Below, piece by piece: positions 15,396 through 23,306 of a stretch of 41,404 bases of DNA (the stretch's first letter is position 1; the number at the start of each line of letters is the position of its first letter). The DNA lies in the NCBI GenBank assembly GCA_028818385.1, contig JAPPNY010000085.1, positions 1 through 41,404 of the forward strand. Direction: 5' to 3'. The DNA comes from Spirochaetaceae bacterium (GTDB taxonomy: Bacteria; Spirochaetota; Spirochaetia; SZUA-6; Bin103). The position numbers were made by a program, and so were the translations under genes. The notes under the pieces were generated by a model. That model worked only from the letters and a program-made list of their open reading frames with translations, made no database searches and was not told the DNA's origin.

Positions 15396-16580
15396 ATGGT
15401 GGAGAACACGACGAAGGCGAAGGCGTCCGCTCCCGACTCCGTGGGCCTGGTGAGCCCGCGCGACCACACGTTCGCCCATCCGCCCAACCCGCTGAAGCTC
15501 GACAGCGGCCGGTTCCTGGGGCCGATCACGCTCCGGTACGAGACGTACGGAACCCTCAACGCCGATCGCTCCAACGCGATCCTGGTCTTCCACGCGCTCT
15601 CCGGCAGCCACCACGCCGCCGGCTACCACTCCCCCGACGACAAGCGGCCGGGCTGGTGGGACGACATGATCGGGCCCGGCAAGGGTTTCGACACGCGCAC
15701 GTTCTTCGTCATCTGCTCCAATTTCATCGGCGGGTGCAACGGCTCCACCGGCCCGTCTTCGCCCCGCGCCGGTGACGGCGGCCGGCCGTACGGGCTGGAA
15801 TTTCCCCTCATCACCATCGGCGACATGGTCGAAGCGCAGCGCCACCTCATCGACCACCTCGGCATCGAACGGCTGTACAGCGTTGCCGGCGGATCGATGG
15901 GCGGCATGCAGGCCCTGGAATGGGCGATCCGTTACCCGGACCGGGTGCGCTCCGTCGTGGTGCTCGCCTCCACCGCCACCGTTTCCGCGCAGGGGATCGC
16001 CTTTCACGCCGTCGGCCGCAACGCCATCATGTCGGATCCCGACTGGAACGGCGGCGACTACTACCAGGGCCCCGCTCCGGCCAACGGACTGTCGATCGCC
16101 CGCATGATCGGCCACATCACCTACCTGTCGGAGATATCGCTGGGCCGCAAGTTCGGACGTACCCTGCAGGACCGCGCCGCGTTCACGTACGAGATGTCGG
16201 GCGAGTTCCAGGTCGAGTCATACCTCGCGCACCTGGGCACCCGCTTCGTGGAGAGCTTCGACGCCAACTCCTATCTGTACATCACCAAGGCCATGGACTA
16301 CTACGACCTCTCGGAAGCATACGGGTCTCTGCCGGAGGCGCTGGGACGGACCCGTGCCACGTATCTGGTGGCCTCCTTCACCTCCGACTGGCTCTACCCC
16401 TCAAGCCAGTCGCGGGAGATCGTCAGCGCGCTCATGCAGGTCGGGCGCGAGGTGTCCTACGTGGAGCTGGAAAGCGTCTACGGCCATGACGCCTTTCTGT
16501 TGGAGAGCGCCCGCCTCTGCCAGATCGTCCGCTCGTTCCTGGAAAACGTCGCCTCCCCACCCGCTGGCCCCTCCCGCTGA
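15396..16580 (+). CDS. metX: Homoserine O-acyltransferase MetX
   Basis: A 394-residue alpha/beta hydrolase-fold enzyme that acylates homoserine (usually with acetyl-CoA) at the branch to methionine. Nucleophile Ser167 lies in VAGGSMGGMQALEWA. Asp331 (SDWLYPSSQS) and His364 (VYGHDAFLLE) complete the triad. HALSGSHHAAGYH and CSNFIGGCNGSTGP are typical. Acetyl versus succinyl use cannot be settled by eye. metW follows after 2 bases, as in many proteobacteria and other phyla. The start at ATG 15396 matches the usual short N-terminal extension. Confidence 0.93.
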   Translation: MVENTTKAKASAPDSVGLVSPRDHTFAHPPNPLKLDSGRFLGPITLRYETYGTLNADRSNAILVFHALSGSHHAAGYHSPDDKRPGWWDDMIGPGKGFDTRTFFVICSNFIGGCNGSTGPSSPRAGDGGRPYGLEFPLITIGDMVEAQRHLIDHLGIERLYSVAGGSMGGMQALEWAIRYPDRVRSVVVLASTATVSAQGIAFHAVGRNAIMSDPDWNGGDYYQGPAPANGLSIARMIGHITYLSEISLGRKFGRTLQDRAAFTYEMSGEFQVESYLAHLGTRFVESFDANSYLYITKAMDYYDLSEAYGSLPEALGRTRATYLVASFTSDWLYPSSQSREIVSALMQVGREVSYVELESVYGHDAFLLESARLCQIVRSFLENVASPPAGPSR

Positions 16581-16582
16581 AC

Positions 16583-17239
16583 ATGGCCGCAAGCGAGCGC
16601 CGGCAACACCTGGACTATGACCTGATCGTCGATCTCGTCGGGCGAGGCAGCTCCGTGCTGGACCTGGGCTGTGGCGACGGCGAGCTGCTGCTCCGCCTGC
16701 GGGACTTCAAGTCCGTGCACGGACTGGGCGTGGAGATCGAGGAGGCGATGATCTTCCGCTGCCTGGCGCGCGGCATCACCGTCTTCCAGGGCAACCTGAA
16801 CGACGGCCTGCGCGACCACGCCTCAGGCAGCTACGACTACGTGGTTCTGAACCAGACGCTGCAGCAGATCGACCGGCCCCTCGAGCTGCTGGCCGAGATG
16901 CTCCGCGTCGGCAGGCAGGTGATCGTCTCCTTCCCGAACTTCGGCTACCTGGGGATCCGGCTGGCGCTCCTGCTGCGCGGCAGGATGCCGGCGTCGCGGG
17001 ATCTCCCGTACGCATGGCACGACACGCCGAACATCCACCTGTGCACCCGCAGCGACTTCCTGGACTACTGCCGGGCGAACCGTGTGGCGGTGACCTCGGT
17101 CATCGACATCAGGAACGGCCGCCGCATCGGCCCTGTGGCCGCCAATCTGCGCAGCACCCAGGTGCTCTTCATCCTCAGAGGTGACGCGGGACCGGCTCCC
17201 CCGAATCGGAAGGAGCCGCGCGATCGGCGCCGGGAGTAG
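16583..17239 (+). CDS. metW: MetW-like methyltransferase-fold protein
   Basis: A 218-residue class I SAM-fold protein. The SAM-binding motif is SSVLDLGCGDGELLLRL (23-39), followed by GLGVEIEEAMI, LNQTLQQIDRP and IVSFPNFGYLG, all typical of MetW. It is required with MetX for homoserine acylation in several bacteria and binds MetX directly in those studied. The ATG is 2 bases after the metX stop, so coupling is likely. The last 25 residues are a charged tail (NRKEPRDRRRE). The infC operon follows in the same direction after 63 bases. Confidence 0.9.
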   Translation: MAASERRQHLDYDLIVDLVGRGSSVLDLGCGDGELLLRLRDFKSVHGLGVEIEEAMIFRCLARGITVFQGNLNDGLRDHASGSYDYVVLNQTLQQIDRPLELLAEMLRVGRQVIVSFPNFGYLGIRLALLLRGRMPASRDLPYAWHDTPNIHLCTRSDFLDYCRANRVAVTSVIDIRNGRRIGPVAANLRSTQVLFILRGDAGPAPPNRKEPRDRRRE

Positions 17240-17270
17240 TCACGGCCCAGGAACTGTAGTATGGTCACGG

Positions 17271-17298
17271 CAAAGGAGGCGATTCCCGCCTAAGGAGG
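17271..17298 (+). promoter_or_regulatory. infC leader: small hairpin between two Shine-Dalgarno-like sites
   Basis: AAAGGAGG (17272-17279) and AAGGAGG (17292-17298) flank a 5-base stem, AGGCG with CGCCT around ATTCC (17277-17291). Only the second site is placed for the TTG at 17303, four bases away. The first overlaps the stem. Weak promoter-like TAGTAT lies at 17257-17262. IF3 genes are commonly autoregulated at initiation, so this may be a ribosome standby or control site. No function is proven. Confidence 0.35.
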
Positions 17299-17302
17299 CT
17301 TA

Positions 17303-17818
17303 TTGGTCAAGGATCTCAGGGTAAACGACATGATTCGAGTCCGGGAGGTGCGCCTGATCGGCGCCGACGGCTCCCAGCTCGGTGTCGTCCCGACAGAAGA
17401 GGCGCTCAGTTCCGCGCGGCAGAACGGGTTGGACCTGGTGGAGGTTTCCCCGACGGCTCGCCCGCCCGTCTGCAAGCTGCTCGACTACGGCAAGTACAAG
17501 TTCGAGCAGGAGAAGCGCATTCGCGAGTCCAAGAAGCGGCAGCGGCTCACCAAGCTCAAGGAAATCCGGATGCAGCCCAAGATCGACTCGCATGACCTGG
17601 ACTTCAAGTCCCGGCACATCAAGTCGTTTCTGGACCAGGGGAACAAGGTGAAGGTGACCGTCCGGTTCCGCGGGCGCGAGTTGGCGCACACGGAAATCGG
17701 TCGCGCGGTGCTGGATCGCGTGGTGGAGCTCACGAGTGAGTACGCGGTGCTCGCCCGATCGGCGCAGATGGAGGGACGGTTCATGTCGATGGTGCTGAGT
17801 CCGAAGTCCAGAAAGTAG
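17303..17818 (+). CDS. infC: Translation initiation factor IF-3
   Basis: A 171-residue IF-3: N-domain ([20 protein letters not shown]), the signature [15 protein letters not shown], a lysine/arginine-rich linker helix, and a C-domain with [19 protein letters not shown] and [15 protein letters not shown]. It binds the 30S subunit and enforces correct start selection. The start is TTG with AAGGAGG only four bases upstream. A rare start codon is the usual basis of IF3 autoregulation (AUU in E. coli), and TTG could serve likewise. It heads the conserved infC-rpmI-rplT operon, with rpmI 3 bases after its stop. Confidence 0.96.
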   Translation: MVKDLRVNDMIRVREVRLIGADGSQLGVVPTEEALSSARQNGLDLVEVSPTARPPVCKLLDYGKYKFEQEKRIRESKKRQRLTKLKEIRMQPKIDSHDLDFKSRHIKSFLDQGNKVKVTVRFRGRELAHTEIGRAVLDRVVELTSEYAVLARSAQMEGRFMSMVLSPKSRK

Positions 17819-17821
17819 ACG

Positions 17822-18022
17822 ATGGGTACCAAGGCAAAGACTCACCGCAGTACCGCCAAGCGCTTCAGTGTCACCGCAAAGGGAAAGGTGAAGTACAAGA
17901 AGCAGGGGCTGCGGCACATACTCACCAAGAAAGGCAGCAAGCGAAAGCGGCGGCTACGGCGTTCGGGCCTGCTCAGTCCCACCGAGCACAAGCGCATCCG
18001 CCGCCTGCTGCCGAACGGATAG
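17822..18022 (+). CDS. rpmI: 50S ribosomal protein L35
   Basis: A 66-residue protein, normal length. [20 protein letters not shown] and the basic block [14 protein letters not shown] with [14 protein letters not shown] are diagnostic of bL35. It binds 23S rRNA. It lies between infC and rplT; its stop codon sits in the first unit of a 15-base tandem repeat. Confidence 0.96.
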   Translation: MGTKAKTHRSTAKRFSVTAKGKVKYKKQGLRHILTKKGSKRKRRLRRSGLLSPTEHKRIRRLLPNG

Positions 18023-18042
18023 AGGCAGAACGGATAGAGGCA
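18013..18042 (+). repeat. Perfect 15-base tandem repeat between rpmI and rplT
   Basis: GAACGGATAGAGGCA occurs twice without a gap (18013-18027 and 18028-18042). The first copy encodes the last L35 residues and contains its TAG. The second supplies AGAGG just before the rplT ATG (18044). It reads as a recent duplication that moved rplT 15 bases downstream and copied its ribosome site. Confidence 0.9.
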
Positions 18043-18043
18043 T

Positions 18044-18412
18044 ATGGCACGAGCGATCGACAGTCACAAGCATCACGCCAAGCGTCGCAAGATCCTCAAG
18101 CAGGCCAAGGGGTACTGGGGACGACGCAGCAAGCTGTATCGGACAGCCAAGGATGCGCTGGCCAAGGCGGGCATGTACGCCTACCGCGACCGGCGGCGGC
18201 GCAAGGGAGAGTTCCGCCGCCTCTGGATCGCGCGCATCTCGGCCGCCTGCCGCCAGCATGACCTGCGCTACTCGCAGTTCATGCACGGCCTGTCGCGGGC
18301 CGGGATCACGCTGAACCGCAAGGCGCTCTCCAACCTCGCGATCGAGGATCCCGCCGCGTTCGAGGCGATCGTCAAGCGGGCCCGGGCGGAACTCACCGCC
18401 ATCGACTCATGA
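18044..18412 (+). CDS. rplT: 50S ribosomal protein L20
   Basis: A 122-residue bL20. The N-terminal basic helix (HKHHAKRRKILKQAKGYWGRRS) and LYRTAKDALAKAGMYAYRDRRRRKGEFRRLWIARI are diagnostic. It is needed early in 50S assembly and in other bacteria represses its own operon. The tail is slightly longer than the shortest members. Its TGA overlaps the ATG of the next gene (ATGA). Confidence 0.96.
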   Translation: MARAIDSHKHHAKRRKILKQAKGYWGRRSKLYRTAKDALAKAGMYAYRDRRRRKGEFRRLWIARISAACRQHDLRYSQFMHGLSRAGITLNRKALSNLAIEDPAAFEAIVKRARAELTAIDS

Positions 18413-18837
18413 TCCGCGTGCAGCAGATCGCCGACCTGGAGGCGCGCGTGCTGCGCGCCATCGATCTGATCGAACGCCTGCGCGCGCAGAACCGCACGCT
18501 CAGCGCGTCGCTCGAGTCGGCCGAAGCGCGCACGCAGGAGCTGGAGGGGATGCTGGAGAACGTCCGCGGCGACCAGCAGAACGTCGAGGAGATCATCCAG
18601 CGCACGCTGAACAAGCTCGACGGTCTGGAAGACGCCTGGGCGGAGATGCAGAAGGACGATGCGCCGGCGGTGTCTGAAGTGGCGGCCAAGTCTGAAGTGG
18701 CGGCCGAGGAGGCGGCGGCTCCTCCCGATCCTCCACCGAGCCCGCCCGGCTCCACAGCCGCCGGCACGGGCCAGGGTCCACTTGGAGGCCAGGGCTCACT
18801 TGGAGGCCAGGGCTCACTCGGAGCCGGTGCACCATAG
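18409..18837 (+). CDS. Coiled-coil protein, ZapB-like, with repeat tail
   Basis: A 142-residue protein. Residues 4-85 form a long coiled coil (IADLEARVLRAIDLIERLRA, SASLESAEARTQELEGMLEN), like cell-division ZapB proteins. Residues 88-142 are low complexity and Pro/Gly/Ala-rich, with a doubled SEVAAK/SEVAAE and a GPLGGQ-GSLGGQ-GSLGAG run. Placement between rplT and zapA, overlapping rplT by 4 bases and 44 bases before zapA, suggests a division-ring role with ZapA. Sequence similarity to true ZapB is only architectural, so the name is not assigned as a symbol. Confidence 0.7.
   Translation: MIRVQQIADLEARVLRAIDLIERLRAQNRTLSASLESAEARTQELEGMLENVRGDQQNVEEIIQRTLNKLDGLEDAWAEMQKDDAPAVSEVAAKSEVAAEEAAAPPDPPPSPPGSTAAGTGQGPLGGQGSLGGQGSLGAGAP
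18673..18825 (+). repeat. Two in-frame 18-base minisatellites in the coiled-coil gene
   Basis: Repeat one is two copies of TCTGAAGTGGCGGCCAAG (18673-18708, 17 of 18 identical). Repeat two is about two and a half copies of GGCTCACTTGGAGGCCAG (18775-18825). Both preserve the frame, so copy-number change would only lengthen or shorten the tail. Confidence 0.8.
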
Positions 18838-18881
18838 TCGGGCAGGCTGAGGCACCCGGCACCGCGGTGAGGCAGTAACCG

Positions 18882-19295
18882 GTGGCCAAGCACCTTGCCG
18901 AAGTAGACATCCTGGGCTCCTCGTTCACGATAAAGTCGGACGAGTCCACCGAACACCTCTCACAGCTCATCGAGCACTTCTCCAGCCGCGTGGCCGAGGC
19001 GCGGCGGGCCATGCCGCAGGCGGATTCGCTGCGCGTGGCCATCGTGTCCGGTCTCAACATCACCGACGAGCTGTTCAAGGCGCAGCGGGCGGCGTCGGAC
19101 ACGCAGCGGGACTCGCACGCCGCCGCGCAGATCGCCACGCGCCTGATCGGGATGATCGATCAGACCCTGATCGACGGCGACATGCCCGGCCATGGCGCAA
19201 CGGCGCCCGAGTTCTCACCCGCAACCGATCCTGTCGGGCCGCCAACCGCGGCCGGCGATCCTCAGAACGAAAGCCCGCCGCCGACCGCCCGGTAG
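18882..19295 (+). CDS. zapA: Cell division protein ZapA
   Basis: A 137-residue protein. The N-terminal ZapA domain shows VDILGSSFTIKSDESTEHLSQLIEHF and SLRVAIVSGLNITDELFKAQ, followed by a helix likely to form the dimer coil (about 75-100). ZapA bundles FtsZ filaments at the septum. The C-terminal 35 residues are Pro/Ala-rich and look disordered. The start is GTG at 18882 with GGTGAGG upstream. Position after rplT is a known context for zapA. The last 34 bases overlap the convergent PfkB kinase gene. Confidence 0.88.
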   Translation: MAKHLAEVDILGSSFTIKSDESTEHLSQLIEHFSSRVAEARRAMPQADSLRVAIVSGLNITDELFKAQRAASDTQRDSHAAAQIATRLIGMIDQTLIDGDMPGHGATAPEFSPATDPVGPPTAAGDPQNESPPPTAR

Positions 19296-20287
19296 TCGCA
19301 TCCTTCCACTTCCACGATGGCAGCCGCCACGCGGTTGCCCAGCGTCGCCGCTTCTCCGGCACCACATCCGCGGAGCGTCGCGTACAGGTAGCCGGCCGCA
19401 AACGAGTCGCCGGCGCCGGTCGTATCGACGACCCTTGCCTCCAAGCCCGGCGCGCGCGCCACGATCGCTCCACGCTCCCACACCAGGGATCCTGCCGCTC
19501 CGAGCTTGACCACCACCGCAGGCGCCAGCTCACCCAGGGCGGCGCAGGCCAGCTCGATCTCCCCGGCGGCCGGTGAGCCGGTTACGATGCCGGCGAGCGT
19601 GCGCGCTTCCTGCTCGTTGGCGAACAGCAGATCGACCGACCCGGGAATCCACTCCAGCAACTCATGGCCGCAGTCGCCCACCACCCCCATGTCCGCCACG
19701 TCGAACGCGACCGTGGCGCCGCCGGCCCGCGCCGCTGCCGCCGCGGCGGTCAGCGCGTGCCGCGCGCCGGGTGGCCCCCACAGGTAAGCGGTCGCATAGA
19801 TGCAGTCGCTGCCGGCGATCGCCGCCCGGTCGAGATGATCCATCGAGAGTTCCAGGCATGCCCCGAGGGACGTGAACATCGTGCGCTGGCCATCGGGGGT
19901 AACCAGCACCACGGAGGTACCGGTCGGCTGGTGTGGGTGCGCGCTCAGCCTGCTGACAACCCCGGCCTCCTCGAGCCGCCGGGAGAGGTCGCGGCCAATC
20001 GCGTCGTCGCCGATGACGCCGGTCATCACCGGCGGCGTGACAGCGGCCTCGTCTGCCATCCGGGCCAGCCGGGAGAGCCAGGCGAGCCCGCGCAAGGTGT
20101 TGGCGCAGCTTCCGCCGGGCCGGCGTCCAGGCTGCACGAGACCGGCGCCGATCCGCGCGGCGCGTCCGCCGTCCACCAGCGTCATCGTCCCCGGCTGCGC
20201 GCCGACACGCTCCAGGTGTTCGTGGGACACGTGGCCGATCACGTCCATGAGGGGATTGCCCACACCGAACACCGAGTAGTTCGCCAC
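19262..20287 (-). CDS. PfkB-family carbohydrate/nucleoside kinase
   Basis: A 341-residue kinase of the ribokinase/PfkB family, adenosine-kinase-like in layout. The opening is VFGVGNPLMDVIGHV; PGGSCANTLRGLAWL is the substrate-side signature. The C-terminal signature DTTGAGDSFAAGYLYATL has the catalytic base Asp294. Substrate is uncertain: adenosine, ribose, fructose and related sugars are all possible. The start is GTG 20287 with AGGAGAGG directly upstream. TACAAT on the minus strand (20319-20324) could be its -10. It is divergent from the TPR gene, and its 3' end overlaps zapA. Confidence 0.88.
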   Translation of the reverse strand: MANYSVFGVGNPLMDVIGHVSHEHLERVGAQPGTMTLVDGGRAARIGAGLVQPGRRPGGSCANTLRGLAWLSRLARMADEAAVTPPVMTGVIGDDAIGRDLSRRLEEAGVVSRLSAHPHQPTGTSVVLVTPDGQRTMFTSLGACLELSMDHLDRAAIAGSDCIYATAYLWGPPGARHALTAAAAAARAGGATVAFDVADMGVVGDCGHELLEWIPGSVDLLFANEQEARTLAGIVTGSPAAGEIELACAALGELAPAVVVKLGAAGSLVWERGAIVARAPGLEARVVDTTGAGDSFAAGYLYATLRGCGAGEAATLGNRVAAAIVEVEGCDYRAVGGGLSF

Positions 20288-20361
20288 CGTCCTCTCCTGA
20301 TACGCTCGTCGAGCGGTCATTGTACGCCACCACCGGGCCGCGCACAGGAACCAGTCCAAGG

Positions 20362-21468
20362 ATGCCCCGGAACGACCCCCTGGAACGAATCGTCTTCATC
20401 GATCTCCCCCACGTTCCCGACCTGCGGGTCGGCCACTTCCCGATCGATCCGGGCATCCCCCTGCCGCTGGAGATGGACACCGATGCCGATGAGGTCGACC
20501 CGGAAGAGATCACCTGGGAGTCGATCATCGCCGGGATGCTCAAGGTCCTGGCCTACCGTCCCGGGCACCGCGACGCGGCGTACTTCCGGCGGTTCGTGTG
20601 CGCTGCGCGCCCCGGCATCAACGAGGAGCTCACCGAAGCGGGGATCTTCAAGGCACGCAACGGCGACCTGGACCTGGCCGAAGAGTTGTTCCTGGCGCTG
20701 ACCGGCCTGTTCCCGGAGAACCCGCAGCCCGCCGTGAACCTGGCGCTGACTTACGAGGAACGGGTGCGGTCTGCCCTGCAGGCCGACGACCGCGACGAAG
20801 CCGGGCGCCGGCACCGCGAAGTGCTGACCGCGTACCGCCGGGCACTGGACATCGACCCGTTGTTCCCGGATGCGCACTTCAACCTGGCCTTCTTTCACTC
20901 CGAGATGGCCGACCACGACAGTTGCCGCCGGCACCTGGAGCTGTACCTGAAGTACGGCAAGGACGAGGAGAAGCTCCAGCAGGCGCGCTCTCTTCGCGAG
21001 GAGATCCACGCCGCCGGGCTCGGCGACGCCCTCTTCCGGAAGGCGGTGACGGCAATCCGTGACGGCCGCGAGCAAGAAGGTATCGAGCACGCGCGCCGTT
21101 TCGTCCGCGACCATCCCGAGACCTGGAACGGCTGGTTCGTGCTGGGCTGGGGCCTGCGCCGCGCCGGCGACTACGCGCAGGCTCGCGTCGCCTTCGAGAA
21201 GGCGCTGCAGCTCGGCGAGCCGCAGGTGGACACGCTCAACGAGCTGTCGATCTGCAACCTGGAGCTCGGCGATCTGGCGGGATCCGAACGCTGCCTGCAC
21301 CTGGCCCTGGAGCTTGCCCCCGAGGATACGCGCGTGATCTCCAACCTGGGCGTCCTGCAGTTGCGGCGCGGAGACACGGAAGGCGCACTGGGCTACTTCC
21401 GGACGGTACAGGAGATCGATCCCGACGATCCGGTCGCGGCCCGCTACCTGGCCGCCATCGCCGGTTGA
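20362..21468 (+). CDS. Tetratricopeptide repeat protein
   Basis: A 368-residue soluble protein. After an acidic N-terminal region (IDLPHVPDLRVGHFPIDPGI; DADEVDPEEI), TPR units occupy about 90-365: GDLDLAEELFLALTGLFPEN, AYRRALDIDPLFPDAHFNLA, GDYAQARVAFEKALQLGEPQ and GDTEGALGYFRTVQEIDPDD. There is no signal peptide or enzyme motif, so it is probably a scaffold. ATG 20362 is used; an upstream TTG at 20320 is less likely. Its TGA overlaps the TTG start of the PilZ gene (TTGA), making it the head of a TPR-PilZ-TsaE-TsaB unit. Confidence 0.87.
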   Translation: MPRNDPLERIVFIDLPHVPDLRVGHFPIDPGIPLPLEMDTDADEVDPEEITWESIIAGMLKVLAYRPGHRDAAYFRRFVCAARPGINEELTEAGIFKARNGDLDLAEELFLALTGLFPENPQPAVNLALTYEERVRSALQADDRDEAGRRHREVLTAYRRALDIDPLFPDAHFNLAFFHSEMADHDSCRRHLELYLKYGKDEEKLQQARSLREEIHAAGLGDALFRKAVTAIRDGREQEGIEHARRFVRDHPETWNGWFVLGWGLRRAGDYAQARVAFEKALQLGEPQVDTLNELSICNLELGDLAGSERCLHLALELAPEDTRVISNLGVLQLRRGDTEGALGYFRTVQEIDPDDPVAARYLAAIAG

Positions 21469-22148
21469 GGACGCGTACGGTTCCCGTGTGGTCGCGCGCT
21501 CCCGGCGAACGGTCACGGCGGCGCCGGCTACGCCGCATCGCCGCCGCGGGCGGCATCGACGCCGCCGATGCGGCGGTGCTCGACCGGCTGGCGCGCCGCA
21601 ACGGCACTCGAAACCCGGTCCGACTGATCGGCGACCGCGAGCTCCTTGCCGCCGTGCTGGCGCGTGCCGTCGACACGGCGGAACGACGGGCCGATCTGCC
21701 GGATCCCGAGCGTCAACGCCGGCTGGCGCGCTATTACCGACTCGAGGAGCGGCTGGAGCGCAACGCCGCCGGCGACCCGCGGCGCAGGCAGCTTCGGCGG
21801 CAGGTGGAGCGGCCGTGCATCGTCACCCCGTTCGTCGCGGCACCCGGTCACCTCCTCGGGTCGCCATCGCGGGCTCCTGCCCCGGCTCCGGCACGACGCA
21901 CCATGGCCACGATCCTGGACGTGTCGACGGGCGGCTGCGCGATCTGGCGGCTCGCCCCCCTGCAGGTCGACAGCATGACGCGCATCGAGTTCGATCTGGG
22001 TCCCGAAGCGCGGGTCGTCGCGACCTGCCGGGCACGCCACGTACGGCCTCAGTGGCCGGCCGGCACGGTCGTGCACCTGCAGTTCACCCGCTTGTCCCGC
22101 GTACACCGCAACCGGATTCACCGCTTCGTCTACGGTCACGACCGGTGA
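21465..22148 (+). CDS. PilZ-domain protein
   Basis: A 227-residue basic protein. Residues 1-115 are Arg/Ala-rich and helical (DRELLAAVLARAVDTAERRA; RLARYYRLEERLERN). Residues 140-227 form a PilZ-like beta barrel with the conserved ILDVSTGGCAIW (Asp152 to Gly157). PilZ domains bind cyclic di-GMP through RxxxR plus DxSxxG. An RRQLR lies at 107-111, further from the second motif than usual, so binding is possible but unsure. The TTG start overlaps the TPR stop by 4 bases; no separate ribosome site is seen, so translation probably depends on the TPR gene. Confidence 0.75.
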   Translation: MRTRTVPVWSRAPGERSRRRRLRRIAAAGGIDAADAAVLDRLARRNGTRNPVRLIGDRELLAAVLARAVDTAERRADLPDPERQRRLARYYRLEERLERNAAGDPRRRQLRRQVERPCIVTPFVAAPGHLLGSPSRAPAPAPARRTMATILDVSTGGCAIWRLAPLQVDSMTRIEFDLGPEARVVATCRARHVRPQWPAGTVVHLQFTRLSRVHRNRIHRFVYGHDR

Positions 22149-22155
22149 CCGGCCC

Positions 22156-22602
22156 GTGAACGCCTCGCTGCCGCCCGCCCCTGAACCGGGTCGCCATCAC
22201 ACGGTGGAGGCTGCGGAGACCGAAGCTCTCGGCGAGCGGCTGGGCCGCTCGCTCGGTGCCGGCGACGTGGTGACGCTTTCCGGGCCGCTGGGCAGCGGCA
22301 AGACCACCTTTGCCAAGGGCCTCGCCCGCGGCCTCGACATCCCGGACGACGTGACCAGCCCCACCTATGCGCTGGTCAGCGAATATCGCGGCCGTCTGAC
22401 GCTGTACCACGTGGACCTGTACCGCATCTCCACGGCCGGCCAGTACGCGTCGCTTGCCATGGATGAGATGCTGCACGGTCCCTGGATCACCGTCGTCGAG
22501 TGGCCGGAGCACGCGCAGCCGCCGATCACGGATGCCATCCAGGTGGAGTTCTCGGTCACTGACGGCGGAGGCCGGACCATCTGCGTGAGAGGCCCGGCGT
22601 GA
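22156..22602 (+). CDS. tsaE: tRNA threonylcarbamoyladenosine synthesis ATPase TsaE
   Basis: A 148-residue P-loop ATPase. Walker A is GPLGSGKTTFAKGLARGL (43-60), followed by VTSPTYALVSEY and LYHVDLYRI, typical of TsaE. It works with TsaB and TsaD to make t6A37 in ANN-decoding tRNAs. The start is GTG 22156. Its TGA overlaps the GTG of tsaB (GTGA), a tight tsaE-tsaB coupling; tsaD is not in the window. Confidence 0.94.
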   Translation: MNASLPPAPEPGRHHTVEAAETEALGERLGRSLGAGDVVTLSGPLGSGKTTFAKGLARGLDIPDDVTSPTYALVSEYRGRLTLYHVDLYRISTAGQYASLAMDEMLHGPWITVVEWPEHAQPPITDAIQVEFSVTDGGGRTICVRGPA

Positions 22603-23306
22603 CCGCCGTCGCCTTCGACAGCGCCACGCCGGTGATGGGCGTGTGCGTCTCGACCCCTCAGGCCACCGTGGTGTCCTCGCTCTCCGTCGGCCTGGAGCAC
22701 GGCACGCGCCTGGCTCCGCTGATCGCCGGCGCCCTGGAACAGGCCGGCGTCGGGGCTGACGAAGTGGATCTGGTGGTGTGCGGCATCGGGCCCGGATCGT
22801 TCACGGGCACACGCATCGGCATCGCCACCGCGTTGGGGCTGACCGCCGGCGGACGCGGCCTGATCGGCGTGTCGGGACTGGATGCCGCCGGCCACCGCCT
22901 GCGCTTTTTCCCTGGTGTGGTCGTGCCCCTGGTCGATGCCCGCAAGGGCCGGTTGTACGCGGCGCTGTACCGCTCCGGCCGGCGTCTGACGGGCTTCCTG
23001 GACGAGAGCCCGGACCGGATCCGGGAACGCCTGCGCGCCTATCCGGCCGTGCTGCTGACCGGTCCGGCGGCGCCGGGACTGCATGCGGCATGGGATGCCG
23101 ACGACGTCGCCCTGGACCCCGGCGCCGGGCAGGCGGACGCGGCAGCGCTGCTCGACGTCGGCGTGCAGCGCTTCTCACGGCAGGCGGTCCCGCGCGTGAT
23201 TCCGCGCCCCGCCTACCTGCGGCCGAGCGAAGCGGAGCTCGCCCGCCCGGGACCGCCGGCGCCGGCCGTGCGCGGGCTACCGGTCGCGCGGGCCGCTACA
23301 AGCTAA
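22599..23306 (+). CDS. tsaB: tRNA threonylcarbamoyladenosine synthesis scaffold TsaB
   Basis: A 235-residue ASKHA-fold protein. AFDSATPVMGVCV opens the fold and GIGPGSFTGTRIGIATALGL (62-81) is the diagnostic TsaB signature; VPLVDARKGRLYAALY follows. TsaB lacks catalytic activity and scaffolds TsaD and TsaE. The C-terminal 25 residues (ELARPGPPAPAVRGLP) are a Pro/Ala tail. The start is GTG. The last 11 bases overlap the convergent oxidoreductase gene. Confidence 0.94.
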   Translation: MTAVAFDSATPVMGVCVSTPQATVVSSLSVGLEHGTRLAPLIAGALEQAGVGADEVDLVVCGIGPGSFTGTRIGIATALGLTAGGRGLIGVSGLDAAGHRLRFFPGVVVPLVDARKGRLYAALYRSGRRLTGFLDESPDRIRERLRAYPAVLLTGPAAPGLHAAWDADDVALDPGAGQADAAALLDVGVQRFSRQAVPRVIPRPAYLRPSEAELARPGPPAPAVRGLPVARAATS

